Positions 10,464 through 21,810 of a stretch of 64,000 nt of DNA are shown in pieces. Positions within the stretch are counted from its first letter, which is position 1. Each line of letters starts with the position of its first letter. The position numbers and the translations under genes were made by a program. Origin of the DNA: Roridomyces roridus (taxonomy: Eukaryota; Basidiomycota; Agaricomycetes; Agaricales; Mycenaceae). The stretch covers positions 310,001 through 374,000 of the forward strand of contig JARKIF010000041.1 in assembly GCA_029378245.1 (NCBI GenBank), written 5' to 3'. The notes under the pieces were generated by a model. That model made no database searches. It saw only the letters and a list, made by a program, of their open reading frames with translations, and had not been told where the DNA came from.

Positions 10464-11715
10464 CTTGCTGTGCTTTGTGTGGACACTCCCTTCTCCCACC
10501 ATGATCTCCACAGCTGCGGCATTGGAGAGCGGGGTGCGAAGAGCTGTGTGGGATGCTTGCGGGAGTGGATCGTGCCTGTGCTCACCGCACTCGAGTTGGT
10601 GGAGTGTACGGCGCCGATTGAGGTACACGGCTGGCAACCACTCTGCTTTCTCGGGCGGGTCAAGGTCGGTTTGGTAATATCCAACACAGTGGAACATGGC
10701 TTGCAATGGTTGAATTCATCCCACTCTCAGCAAAAGTTTGGGCGGGAACACACAAGCGATGTACCTAGATTTGCGGAACAGGAAAGCCACAATATCAAGA
10801 AATTCCAAGACCATACAACAGTCTGTCCGTCCGTTCAAAAGGTGAATACAGTCATCATCCCCATCTAGGTACAGTCAGCGAATATCGAACGGGAATATCA
10901 AAAGAATCGCGCACTTTGTTCTCAACAATAATGTGGTCTTGGTCCATCAGGACTGATTCGAAATCTTGGTCGATGGCGCGAAGGGTGCGGCGAAAGGGCA
11001 GGTACGTGGTGACGGGGTCCTCAAAGGGTGCGCCTCGAATAGTGCTTTGTCCCAGAACCAAGGTATCCGATTCATCTTCACCCCGGTCGTCTCCAGGAAT
11101 TACACTAAAGTCCAGCACTTCCAACTGAGGTTGATCCTCATGATCAACGCCGAGAATGACAACGCGTTCGCCGTACGCAGTCCCAGGCCTGTCGAAGGGG
11201 TGAGTTCCATTACATTAGGGCAGATTTCAACTCTACGTGAACCAATCAAACTCATCTCCCGGGAGAATCCTAGTATTTCGGGGACCCCAGTCCTCCCACT
11301 CCAGATCAATGCAATCCGTTCCGCTCTGCCGCAGATACCGAGAAATGTATCCTGCCAGCGTGCGATGATGAACCATAAGTCGCATCCAATGAGGCCCCTC
11401 CTCGTGCGTCAGTCGGTATAGGAAGAAGTAAATGTGGTTGTCATTTCCGGGGGAGAAAGACCTGCAAGTCGGTGATAAGCCTGTGGAATTTTTGGTGTTA
11501 AAACATACCAAATCAGCATTTTCATGCCTATACCAATCACCGTGGTCCAGAGCAGGTGCATTATTGATCCTAGAGGGTTAGGGCTATCAGAGCTGCTGGC
11601 CAGAGAGTTGACAACGGCGAGAATCGACTTTCGAACCTCGGTCAAAACCTAAGTGGACTTGACCGAGCCTTTGATCCGATACATCCGAAGGACCGATAAA
11701 GCCGGAGTTCTCATA

Positions 11716-11865
11716 CTGTACTATTTCAACCGTAAGTTCAGTCACACGTCACAGCCAACCTTTTTTGATGTGTGCAAAAATCACCATAATTCAAAAGAAA
11801 ATTTTTCGGCCTTCTCGGTCGAAAAATTACATAATTTTGATGAACTTACGGTTGAAATAGTACAG
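11716..11865. mobile_element. TA-flanked 150-bp MITE, copy 2, nested in the LTR
   Basis: Same 25-bp inverted ends as the copy at 6777, TA at 11714-11715 and 11866-11867. One difference from copy 1: a CG in copy 1 is CA here. It inserted after the LTR, which in turn inserted after the F-box duplication. Confidence 0.92.
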
Positions 11866-12574
11866 TAGTTGGAAGTCGTCGTTGGCAGGGGCGTCTGTTG
11901 GCTGGAACTGGTCTGACATCTCAATGAAATGAGTTGGATGTTCTTCTCAGGGAGGTCTGCCGAATGCTAGAAAGTCTAAATGACCCAATCCAGCTGGTTT
12001 ACTTGCAAATGTCAACCTCAATCAAATATTGTTGGAATCACAGGGTGCTGGAGTTCGAATCAGTGATACCATCAGATGCCGATCAGATTTGGAGATGCCG
12101 GATTATGATCTTGATGGTTGACTGCCGAGACTGCCGGGGATGATCAGTGAATCAAATCAATGTTCGACAGACAGGGATAGTTGCCCTGTGTGTGCCACTT
12201 GGATGAGTCAGTTGCGGAGCTTGACGGATAGGAATGGTTGACGGCGCCAAGGTGACAACCTTGTGCCTGACACAAAGGAGTGATGTTTAGGGATTGTGGA
12301 GCTGGGATATTGCAGGAATTCTGTGTATCCTCAGACGGTGATGTTCGAGGAGCCGTATACCAAACAGGTGCTCAGCAGGAATCAGGACTATACAGGGCAC
12401 AGAGGACCAGGACTCAAGACCAGAGTTGGGCCTCAGTGTTGGGTTGTGGAGCGCTCGGCAGGAGCTCCAATGTTGCCTGGAGATGGACGGAGAGGGGGAC
12501 AGTTATTGAGCGGAAAGGAGTGCAGATTCATGGATACGATCATTTCATTTGTTCCTTAATTTACACCCAGCATG

Positions 12575-12582
12575 TATAAAAG
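12575..12582 (+). promoter_or_regulatory. TATA box inside the LTR
   Basis: TATAAAAG about 1.1 kb from the 5' end of the LTR-like insertion, the position expected at the end of a long U3 region. It is oriented opposite to the disrupted F-box gene. Confidence 0.5.
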
Positions 12583-14085
12583 CCCAGTATGTAGAATGGA
12601 ACCCCACTGTATTGGTAGGCCTAGCTGTGTGCGAAGCTCCATTTCATTGGCATTTACTGTCTAAACCTCTCGCCCCTGGACTCTGTCCTTGTGATTTGTG
12701 TGATCTTGTTATTGTTGGATTGTTTTGGTTGGACTTTGGACTTGGTTGGATTTGGTTTGGATTGGGATTTGAACTTGGTGATCGTTGGTTGGCAACGCAG
12801 CTTGTGTTCGGATATTGGTTGTGTTGGTTGGATTGGACTTGTGTTTTGGCCTATCAAATCGAACTCGGTTCAGCTTGAGCTTGGTTTTATACCGTCTCGC
12901 TGCTTAGTTCCCGTTTCAACGCTCAGTCAAACTCAAGGTGTTCCGTCACTGAGAAGACACCCTCGCACAACAACAACTTCGTCTATCTAACACAATCCCA
13001 CTGCCCTTTTGTTTGGGTAGTGTTTGAGTGTTGAGTCGGCGGCAGCGTTATCATCGGGTGTGCACATAGAGGCCCACTGTGGACCCCGATGGCCGACGGC
13101 TCCCAAAGGAACTCTCCATCCGCGCGCTCGGCCTTTGGGAACCGCAGCCGCGCGACGTGTACTGCGCCTTCCGAATCGGGGCCCTTCTCCGGTGTAATCA
13201 TGAAGATGTCGATGCATCCAGAATCCACGCGACATGCGGTAACAAACGCGCGCGGGGAGATGAATTGAAAGGTGGGTCGGTCTGTATCCAGTTGGACGTC
13301 CTAGGGGATGACAATGTATCAGGACACGGTGTTCGCATTGCGCTGGATCATACCGACCGCAAGCAAAGCACCTGTGCGCCAATTCCACACTCGAATGACA
13401 CCCGGGTCCGCAAACGATATCCCCACCGCGTCGTCGGCTATGAGAATCGAAATTGCCTCGTCGTCGTCGGTTCCAACAGGGATAGTTGGATGGCGAGCCA
13501 TCGGATGGGGTTGATTCGCCGTGAGAGAACGCAACGCCAGAGTGAGAGACCCGAAGCCAGATACTGGGGTATACACAACGGCCAACAAGTCCTGCGTCGG
13601 GTCCATCGTCAAGGACATGCATGTGTCAGGATCGACGCCAAGTACGTGCTTCGTAACACGAGAGTCTTCTTGCAATGGGAGGGTGTAGATATTTGGTCCG
13701 TTCTCCTGAAGCGCAAGAATACCGGCGGCCAGCGCACGCGCCCTGACAGTGGGCACTAACGCTGGCAGGCTCACTGCCGTCTTTGACCTCCACTCGAGCC
13801 TGCGCCAGGCACGCCGATGCTCGACGAGTGCTTGCCGTTTGTCCGCCGTCGTCATTGAGCTTTGGAGTCCGCATACGAGGCCAGCCTTCCAGAGCTCCAG
13901 TTGGTACTGAATTTGCGAGCAGCCGGCGATTGTCTCCTGCCACTGACGCGAAACCTATAGAGAAGTCAATGTGGGCCCGTGGAGATGACATGAGAGCGCA
14001 CGGAAGAACATATAAGAGTCGTCTGAGGTTCCAAAAGCAAAAGAATGCGGCATAGTATCCCTGGGGGCGCGTCCGAAAGACTCAT

Positions 14086-14296
14086 GATGAGGGTGGAAAG
14101 CAGAAGAGCACGGATTACATAACTTGCTGAGAGGAGTTTGATCTGCCAATGTCACATGTCACGTTGTGACTCTCGTTTTTTGCTTCCGCCTCGTCCCGAC
14201 GTCCCCAGCTCTGGTCATCGCTCTGGCCAAGCTCGTGCGCGTACAAGTCTCGATATCCCCCCGTCTTCCGTACCCGACGACCGAAGTTTCCCACGT
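14086..14296. promoter_or_regulatory. Bidirectional promoter between Fb-B and the LRR-like remnant
   Basis: The 211 bp between the divergent starts is homologous (inverted) to the sequence upstream of the LRR-like gene at 49938. The shared block TGACTCTCGTTTTTTGCTTC with the following GCCTCGTC is conserved in both, as is GAGTTTGATCTG. It is thus a duplicated shared promoter. Confidence 0.65.
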
Positions 14297-14990
14297 TTGC
14301 ACACCGCCCTCCATGTACCCGAGAGGCTCGGAGGTGGTCGCGCTCTGCAGTGAAATCGCCGCCACACCTCAACTGGGGCATGCAGGGCTTGAAGGGCTTC
14401 TGGTCTTTGACTACCCGTCTCGCTGCGAGGATCTAGCTCGATTAGTCCGCACCTGCCCTCGACCGACGCTCTTTGGAGTCACCAAGACACTTTGATTCAT
14501 CTCGAGGACTATGCCGGAGCATGCATGGGATATAGCTGAGATGAAGGAAAAGGTTTACGACGAGGAAGATTCTGAGTCATACGACTTGTACGAGGATGAG
14601 GGTTCTGAGCCGGGGTCGCTTGAGATAATTGTCGGGTTTGCATCGCCGTGTGCTTCCAGTAGTTCTGACTAGTTTTTAGGCATTTAACCGCGCGGCAACC
14701 GCAGACCATTGTACCCGGTTCTTCTCCTGCTCACGACGAGTAAGTTCCTTTGAAGACACACGCTTCGACCTCAAGACGTCGAACGTTTACGACGTCCACC
14801 CCGGGTGAATTCCTCTTTCTCAGGCTGGAGAGCCTTCACTGGTATCCCAATACCCAGACTCTCCGCCGCACCCCCGTCTGCCCCTGTCTCCAGGAATAAT
14901 TCATCTTGAACCCAGAGCGTCCTGCTTTGCCGACGAGCGTCTCTTCCCGAAACAGCTGACCGCTTTCCGTACGTTGAAACTGACCGCCCC
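14297..14990 (+). pseudogene. Decayed LRR/F-box-like gene (third copy)
   Basis: Homologous to the intact gene 48323-49938. The position of the start ATG reads TTG (14297-14299). The blocks DYPSRCEDLARL and EPGSLEI are still readable, as is the exon 2 stretch around 14760-14985 (the SNVYDV region and the following residues), but indels and stops break every frame. The rest of the LRR body is absent after about 14990, where repeat R2 begins. Confidence 0.8.
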
Positions 14991-14999
14991 CCTGTGAGC

Positions 15000-15430
15000 A
15001 ACGGCATATCAAGAAATCCTGTGCAAAAGCGAAACGATGCACCGATTTTACAAAGCTCGGACTCAAATGGGAACCAAGGAGATGGGGAGGGAACTCAACG
15101 CTTCCAGTGAACAACAAAAATAAACAAACCGGACACCCACGTTAACGCCGCCTGGAGTCGAACCAAGGACCAGCCAGGGACTCCTGCTCACCGAAATAGC
15201 TCGCCCAGGAGGGCTTGCGGATTTGACCGTGTCAGCATGGGATGCTCGGCCTCACAAATTCGTGGCCATACTGCGTCAAGTTACCGAGCGCCGCTCTTCG
15301 GGGCCCATGGGAAATCGATTCCATTCAGCTGTGATCAGGGTTTGTCCACACGGTTCGAATCTCATGTAAAGTCCCAACACTTTTGCAGCTGTGTCCGGTG
15401 GATTATTGCCCACTGATGTCGTATGATTCA
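15000..15430 (+). repeat. Dispersed repeat R2, copy 2
   Basis: Related to 3060-3530 (same orientation) and 31975-32400 (inverted); shared landmarks CATGGGATGCTCGGCCTCAC near 15237 and GGTGGATTATTGCCCACTGA near 15398. It includes T-arm-like boxes at 15172 (minus) and 15350 (plus). No F-box gene is attached directly to this copy. Confidence 0.65.
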
Positions 15431-15634
15431 GACGTATGGGTGGCAGACTCAGAACAACCTGCCAACCTCCCGCTCGGCTGCACGGCATCACTCGGAAAAT
15501 GCGCTTCAAACTGCATGCTCCTCCCAATTGGCCACTCATTCTTGACGTATTCCAGCTCGGGACCTCTTCCCAAACCAGAGGGAAGTTACCTCGGTCACAT
15601 TTTTTTGCTCATGTGCTCCTCCGCGGCCGGTTGA

Positions 15635-17250
15635 TAGCTGTGAACGAGGTTATGAGCTTGACGGGCAGAGGGGAATCACCAAGTACGATTTACATCAGTT
15701 GCCAAACGATGAATTCAAACTCCGCGCAACCTTGTGATTTCCGGCTCACGGCAACTCATCCGGCCCGTAGACGGCCCAGCAATAGCTCGATAGCGTACCC
15801 AGTTGAAAACCGGTCGACGTGGCCGCAGCTGAAAACCTCGTGTCGGCGGTTCCAGCGCGCACGTCTGACCTCTTGTGTCACACACTGGCACCGAAATTAA
15901 AGAACGACTCTGGCTGGCTGGAACCGCAGTGGTGTCGGTGCATTTCAGTTGGTTGGTGGCCGGCCGCCTCCAGTCCAGGTTAATCGGTGACTCGTGAGTC
16001 CAGGCCCTTATCTATTGGATGGCACGACGGCGGCAGTACTACTCACAACGATTGGCACTGTCTGCGTCCCGGACCAATGCAGTCTTGAATTCCTGTGCTA
16101 GCATGACTCGAGTCGCTCTCAATGCCAGAATTGGCATATTTCCATAAAGAGACAGTCCCGAGCTTGTCCTGCTTCTCTGGCGTCCAGGCAATTTCCAGGT
16201 CTATAAATGCTGGTCACTGATCACCTCGACGCAGCCGCGCCTCATCGATAGCCTCGAAACGGAAAATCTCCAAACAGGACCGATCGGATTCGCCGCGATC
16301 GAGTGGGTGATTCCAGGAAATTGGCCATTGATGACGGGTTGAAATTTGTGAAACCCGATCTCGATATCTTGAGATTGAGATTTAACGGCATACATACGCG
16401 CCCGCTGTTGCCCACAAGTGCAATCAGCGCGTAAATGAAAATTTCCACCCGCAATCTTATCGTCGGTGCCGTACACTGCAGGCGCGGGAAATGATCGGTG
16501 ATCCGCCGCTTCATCGAATTCCGTCTCGACGTCGAACCCCGAAGCAACCGACGATCACCGGTGCCCCTTCCCATGCCCGGAACAGCACGGCCTCGTGCAT
16601 GTCTTGGCGGCGGCCTTCGCGATTCGCGAGCACCACCACGAACAATGCCGAGGTACCCACTTCCAACGCCGTGGACCATGGTGCTATGTGTTGTGGAACA
16701 ACCTGCGCTTCGCGAATCTGAATCTAATTCCGCGAACTTCGAGTGACTCCGAGTTGGATGGCGGGTGGGGGTATGTCCGCAATGCTGGCCGCAGTCTGCA
16801 CCAATCTAACGGGCGCCTTCATTTCCGCGGCCCACCATGGCTTCGCGATGTTTTCATTTTCTCTCGGTTGCCTTCGTTCTCTCATGTCGTCCCAATTTAG
16901 CCTGGGGCACAAAGAGGAATATCCGTCGGCGCCCCGCGTTGTCGAAATCTTTCATGGGAACGCACACGATACCCCCGACCGCCGATCGTTGGAAGAACCG
17001 ATTTGACGTGGGACCTAGGTAAAATTATCTCCAATTTCAACATTAATTTTGCCGCGGCTCCAACTTAGACGGCGCGCCAAACTTCCGCCGCTTTTTGTCT
17101 ATTGACGGGCGGAGGCTGCCGCAGAATTGGTTCAATTTTGATTCACTGGCCCGAGGCCCGACTCGGGCGTTACCACAACACGTACACGAGCGCCACAACA
17201 CGCCGTTTCCTGCAGGCGACCAAGAAAAAATGTTGGAAAGGAGGTCACTG
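15635..17250 (-). repeat. Dispersed repeat R1, copy A (1.6 kb)
   Basis: Homologous end to end, inverted, with 30077-31740. Landmarks (as rc): CTTTCCAACA near 17240, GAACCAA...CTCCGCCCGT near 17110, ACGGCACCGACGATAAGATT near 16470, GGTACGCTATCGAGCTAT near 15800 and CATAACCTCGTTC near 15640. A third, internally deleted copy is at 36535-36700. There is no long reading frame, and I cannot define terminal repeats; type unknown. Confidence 0.75.
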
Positions 17251-17339
17251 CCATTCAAGCGGTGCTAGCAGTCTCGCATGTGATACACCGAATATTCCCC
17301 GGCCGTGGCGAGTGAAAAAGACTTCGAATCTGGATTGTG

Positions 17340-19915
17340 TATGCGAAGGCGTTGGAGTCGAACCAGCAGCTGACAGAGACAACTGTGGCGTGGGTCTGTT
17401 TGCAAGCTCGTACTCCGTTACGCTTCAGCGCATCACCGTGACCGAGATTGCCGCATTTCCCAAGAGCACAAGTGAACGTCTCAAGTTCCAGCGTCAGCTC
17501 GTCAGCACTGTGCCGGTGACATCGGTATCGCTTGGCGTAGCAGGGAATTAGCAGTCGATGTGAGCGGTGAACCTCTCTCAGCAAAAAAAAAAAAGTTCAG
17601 ACCTCACCGCATTATGACCGGCGCGCCCGGATTCGAACCAGGATCTCCGAGGGATAGGAATTGGTGCCAGCCGCATGCTAGCGGGCGTCGCTGTTTCCCG
17701 GTATGCAGCTGCTGATGTCCATCCAGTCGACTGGGGACGTGAGATGTACACCTAATTCGAACCTGCCTATATCCCGCGGCACCGATTGAGCACTCGCTAC
17801 TCCCCGCCACCCTGCGAGTGTCGGATCTATAATATGTGGCAGAGTCTTGGCGACGAATTCTTGCAAGCAAAAGAGCATGAAATGTACGACATAGCTGGAT
17901 TCCCACCCGAGTTGAACCACAATTCCAATTTCCCATATCCAACGGGGTTCCGAGAGACCGGCGAAGGTTGATCCACTGGCAGTTAGCGACGGATTCCAGC
18001 GTATACGGGCACTACGATGCGGCGAGGTACCCAGGACCCACCGATGTAGAACAATAAAATCTAGTTGAATTTGAACAAGCGAAAAAAGAGACCGCTATGG
18101 ACACGCGAGCGCCCCGCCTGGAATCGAACCAGGATCTCCTGCATAGAACAAACTTCTGTAGATACCGAAGAACAGCAGGTGCATGCCACATGCGTCAAGG
18201 ACTTGCTTTTGTGTTCTGCTCACGGGTGTAGATTGTATGGCTGCAGATAAACAAGTATCAAATCCGCGATAACGGACTCAATTGCACCCCGATTTCCGGC
18301 GAGCACGGCCGAGAGTGAGCGGTCCCGAGTCAAGCCGTTCTGAATCTTGATCTCGAAAGCGTCCTCCACGATGCTGCGAAGATGAACGACACCCGGGACC
18401 TGCTAGCGAACGACTGTTCTGCACATTGATCAAAATTGCAGTCAGGTTGGATCAGCGGTTGCGTAGCACTAGCAGGCGCGCGCGCATACCACACGTGCTT
18501 CGAGGCTTATTTGGATGGAGTGGGAGTCACAGCTAACCTGGTCTGGGCGTCTTAAGCGGCTCGACTCTAAAAAAGGCCTGAGTGTCCAAATTTATGCGGC
18601 CACCGGGAGGTGAACCAAGATCTTCGCGTTCCGAAGAGCTGCGTTCAGAAGAACTTGAGATGTCGAGGGGCCTCACCCATGTTATTTGTTGGGAATCTGA
18701 GACGTGCTTATTCAGTGCCTCATTTCGAGTGGGGGAAAAACACTACAGCTCTCCTATCCCCCAGCTGGATTCGAACCAGGATGGCAATGACTCGAATCAT
18801 CCGCAGTGCGGGAATGTTCATGTACATGGGTGACTTGCAATTGGCAATGTGCTCTCAGTCGAGGGCGCGTAATTGGAGTGGATTGGAATGCGTTGATTAT
18901 TCATTGTCTGTCAGAAACTGCAACGAAAAGAGAACTTCCCGTGGTTTCTCTCATGCCCAAGTTACAAACCTGATCGAAATGGGTTAAGGATTAGCTGCAC
19001 ATTACCATACGACGTACGAGACACGTCTCCCTGCATGGGGTGAGAGTGGGAATCACAGCTAACTTGCGCTGGGCGTCCTGATTGACCAAATCGAGTCGAA
19101 AAAAGGTTGAGTCGGCGGATCTATATATGTTCCCACCTGGAGTTGAACCAGGACTTTCGACGCGTTACGCCGTTGAGAAAGGATTGGCGGTACTGTAGAT
19201 TCAAATCTGGAGTGCGCTCACCCATGCTACTCGGTAGGCAACTCAGAGTCGGGTCGGACGCGTTTGCGAGCGGAGGAAAAAAAAAACCACGATATCACAG
19301 CTTCATTCCTCTGCTTGGATTCGAACCAGGAATCATGTTCTTTTTCTGTTGGCGCTTGATAGAGGCACGAGATGTTCAGAGTCGACTTATGGGATGCCTA
19401 CAGAATTGGTCCACTGATACGCATACGGGATGAAGAATTCGGTCTGCGAAATAGGATTAGCGGGAACATATAGGAGATACGTCGAGGCTTACTGGAATAT
19501 GCTCTTGGAGTCACGACACTACCAACCTCAGCTGAGCGTCTGGAGCCACTCAAGTCGAAAGATTTTTGGAGGGGTTGTGTGCTATGCTCCCACCAGAAGT
19601 TGAACCAGGACTTGTCACTTTGGACGCGTTACGCCCTGAGAACTTAGGAGTGGCGTGTGCTTGACATACAGGGTCCGCTCACCGATGTTACTCGGTAGGC
19701 AACTCAGAGTGCGGTCGGAGCATTGCGAGCAGGGAAAAAAAAAACCGCGCTGGATCGCCCACAATATTCATCTGCCTGGATTCGAACCAGGAATCATCTG
19801 CTGTCGGCGGTCGATAAGTAGAGGCACGAGATGTCCAGAGGAGTTGATCCTATGGGGATGCCTGCAGAATTACCAGTTCACTTGTCGGTCTGCGAAATAT
19901 TCCCGTGACCTTTAG
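17340..19915 (-). repeat. Array of tRNA-like T-arm boxes in ~0.47-kb units
   Basis: The minus strand repeatedly carries GGTTCGAATCC-type T-arm/B-box sequences: at 17349, 17632, 18116, 18604, 18769, 19138, 19317, 19598 and 19779. Several have a 5-bp T-stem (CCTGG...CCAGG). From 18525 on, units contain a pair of boxes 165-180 bp apart, with a conserved GCTCACC.ATG...CTCGGTAGGCAACTCAGAG block between them; neighbouring units are offset by about 460-550 bp. Matching acceptor stems or A boxes are not evident, so I do not call functional tRNA genes. Related boxes occur on the plus strand at 28480-29950. Confidence 0.65.
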
Positions 19916-20376
19916 GTAAGGGTTTCTATATAGCGAGCAGGTTTTGACAGCTCTGGCAGTAAACTCCTGCAATTCAGCACTTTTGACTCAGCACATATTT
20001 TTTTTGGCAGTTGCCGAGGAACGGCATGAAGCACTGCATTTGAGTGACCAAATTCGTATAGAGTAAGGACAAGGGTGTTTCTCCTACTGCTACCATCTCT
20101 TTGCTACATTTGACCAACGGGCTCTCACATTGTTCTGACATTCATTCCGTGCATCCCGTCTGATTTCTGGAATCTCAAGCTCAGAAACCCGCACAAAACA
20201 CCTTGACAAGGATGCGGGCCCGGGGGCACAATTTTCAAAAGCCAGCAAAGCCAGCAAGTACCAGTTATCCTGGGGCGCGCAACCGACGAAGCACGCAGGA
20301 AGAGCGGGAATCGCTGGTGTCAACGAATCTGCTTTCTCGGTCTGCTTTCTCGGAGATGCTCTTTCAAGACTATATG

Positions 20377-21810
20377 TATGGCACATATAGTGTACAATAA
20401 TTCAGATGAAAAAACACACACCTCAGAAAAAAAAAAACACCTCAAAAATGAATTTGGGGCGTAGAAAAACACACACCTCAAAAACTGACACATGCTCGGT
20501 ACATGGCAAAAAAAATGCACCCAGTGTCTGGGCAGAAAATGTGCACACCTCCAGCTGGTGGAAAACACACACACATGTTGAAGACTTCCAAGAACTGAAC
20601 AGGTAAAGTCTTTGAGAAATATCCAGTGGGCAGCATGCCGCAACAACTTGGGCAATCTGGGAACTGGTTACCTATCAGGCATTGCGCCAAGCCGCTTCAC
20701 GGGTCGGCCATGATCCCAAAATGGCCATTTCAAATTCCTTTTTTGTATATCAGCCGGGCTTCTCTCAAGCGCCAATCTCCCATCTTTTCTTCCACGGCTC
20801 CCATCACCCTCGATTAAGGTTCCCCAGGGGTAGAGGTAGAGGTAGGAATGGCCTGACCTCCACCCCTACCTCCTCTACCCTTACCTCCAAAGGTCAGAGG
20901 TACAGTCAGAGGTTTAGGCCTTGGCAAGAGCCTGGGGGCTAAAAATTCTTAGATATTGTGTTAATTAGGCCTTTCCAGGCTTGTACTCACCCATGGGTTG
21001 GTCACCAGCCCCAAAAGCCTACATTTACAAATGAGAGGTCGAGCATGGGGTTGACCTCTACCCTTACCTCCGTTGACCTTACCTCTGACCTTTGGAGGTA
21101 GACCTCTACCCCTGGTGAACCTTACCCTCGATGATGTCGGTGCTTGCAGATGAGCCAGAAAATCCTCCAGCGGCTCTATGAGTGCCAGAAGAAGGACCTC
21201 TAGACCTGCAAGGGTCTCGGAAGTGGTATGGGGATCATGAAGATTTGAGAGAATGGTTCGAATTGCACTGAGCTGGTGCAGATAGCATTCCACGGAAGCT
21301 GGTTCAGCACAAGTTCAGCATTGGGAAGGGAATCAACCACAAATTGGGCCCCCTGATTGATGCGGTGGCCTCCATGAAGAAGTTGTGGATATGATGGCCG
21401 TTGCTCATGATGGTTCGGGGGAAATATATTTTTGGCACATCAGCAGGTATTTTGATGAAACTGATGCGCCCGAGATCGCATCTCTTGGCATTATCACCCA
21501 GTGTGATGCGGCTTTCCTTTGGTTCCTGCTACGGAAGACATGTACTTTTCTGGTGGGGTTGAAAAATGCGAACCAGGGTGGTTTTTTTTTTTTTTTTTTG
21601 TAGGGCTCTGATTTATGTTTTGTGTGATTTTATATCACCACAACCGAGGTGTGTTGTTTTTTTTGGGTCAGATTTTCAATGTGCGTGTTTTAATTTCAAT
21701 TGATAGCAGGTTGTGTCATTTTTTGCCGAAAGTCCCTCAAGTTGTGTCGTTTTTGGTGTTTTTCACTGAGCTGTGTCACTTTTTATTTATTGTACACTAT
21801 ATGTGCCATA
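20377..21810. mobile_element. DNA-transposon-like element (1434 bp) with 24-bp inverted ends
   Basis: Inverted ends TATGGCACATATAGTGTACA+ATAA (20377-20400 and 21787-21810), flanked by the direct repeat TATATG (20371-20376 and 21811-21816). Each end is followed by a subterminal zone of AAACACACACCTC-type repeats or their complement. A hAT-type MITE is nested at 20815-21124. I see no intact transposase; a 72-residue frame at 21385 is unidentified. The superfamily is unclear because the 6-bp duplication is unusual. Confidence 0.75.
20815..21124. mobile_element. hAT-type MITE (310 bp) nested in the 1434-bp element
   Basis: Inverted ends TAAGGTTCCCCAGGGGTAGA (one mismatch between ends), flanked by the 8-bp direct repeat CCCTCGAT at 20807-20814 and 21125-21132. 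It has subterminal ACCTCTACC/GGTAGAGGT repeats and no coding capacity. Confidence 0.88.

Larger units (their letters stand above)
11473..13053 (+). mobile_element. Solo-LTR-like insertion (1581 bp) inside Fb-B
   Basis: It begins TGATAAGCC and ends CGTTATCA, so it has the TG...CA ends of a retrotransposon LTR with 6-bp inverted termini. It is flanked by TCGG at 11469-11472 and 13054-13057. It carries a TATA box at 12575-12582 in the plus orientation and no coding frame. A 150-bp MITE is nested inside, leaving 1429 bp of original LTR. No internal domain or second LTR is present, which fits LTR-LTR recombination. LTR superfamily cannot be assigned. Confidence 0.8.
10835..14085 (-). pseudogene. 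F-box/propeller gene split by an LTR insertion (copy Fb-B)
   Basis: Exons 14085..14002, 13954..13358, 13300..13054 interrupted, then 11472..11237, 11188..10915 and 10864..10835. With the insertion 11473-13053 and one 4-bp target copy set aside, exon 3 is 479 nt, phase 2, matching the paralogues, and I found no other stop or frame change. The F-box is DAPPGILCRILLLLEP (G where others have E). The middle domain carries MDPTQDLLAV and VWNWRTGALLAV, WD-like strands. The 30-nt last exon ends MTVFTF-stop. It is otherwise as complete as the intact copies, so inactivation is recent. It was divergently paired with the LRR-like remnant at 14297. Confidence 0.9.

Noticed and set aside
17600..17720. Possible intron-containing tRNA on the minus strand
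   Set aside because: T-arm is good, but no acceptor-stem partner or A box could be found upstream.
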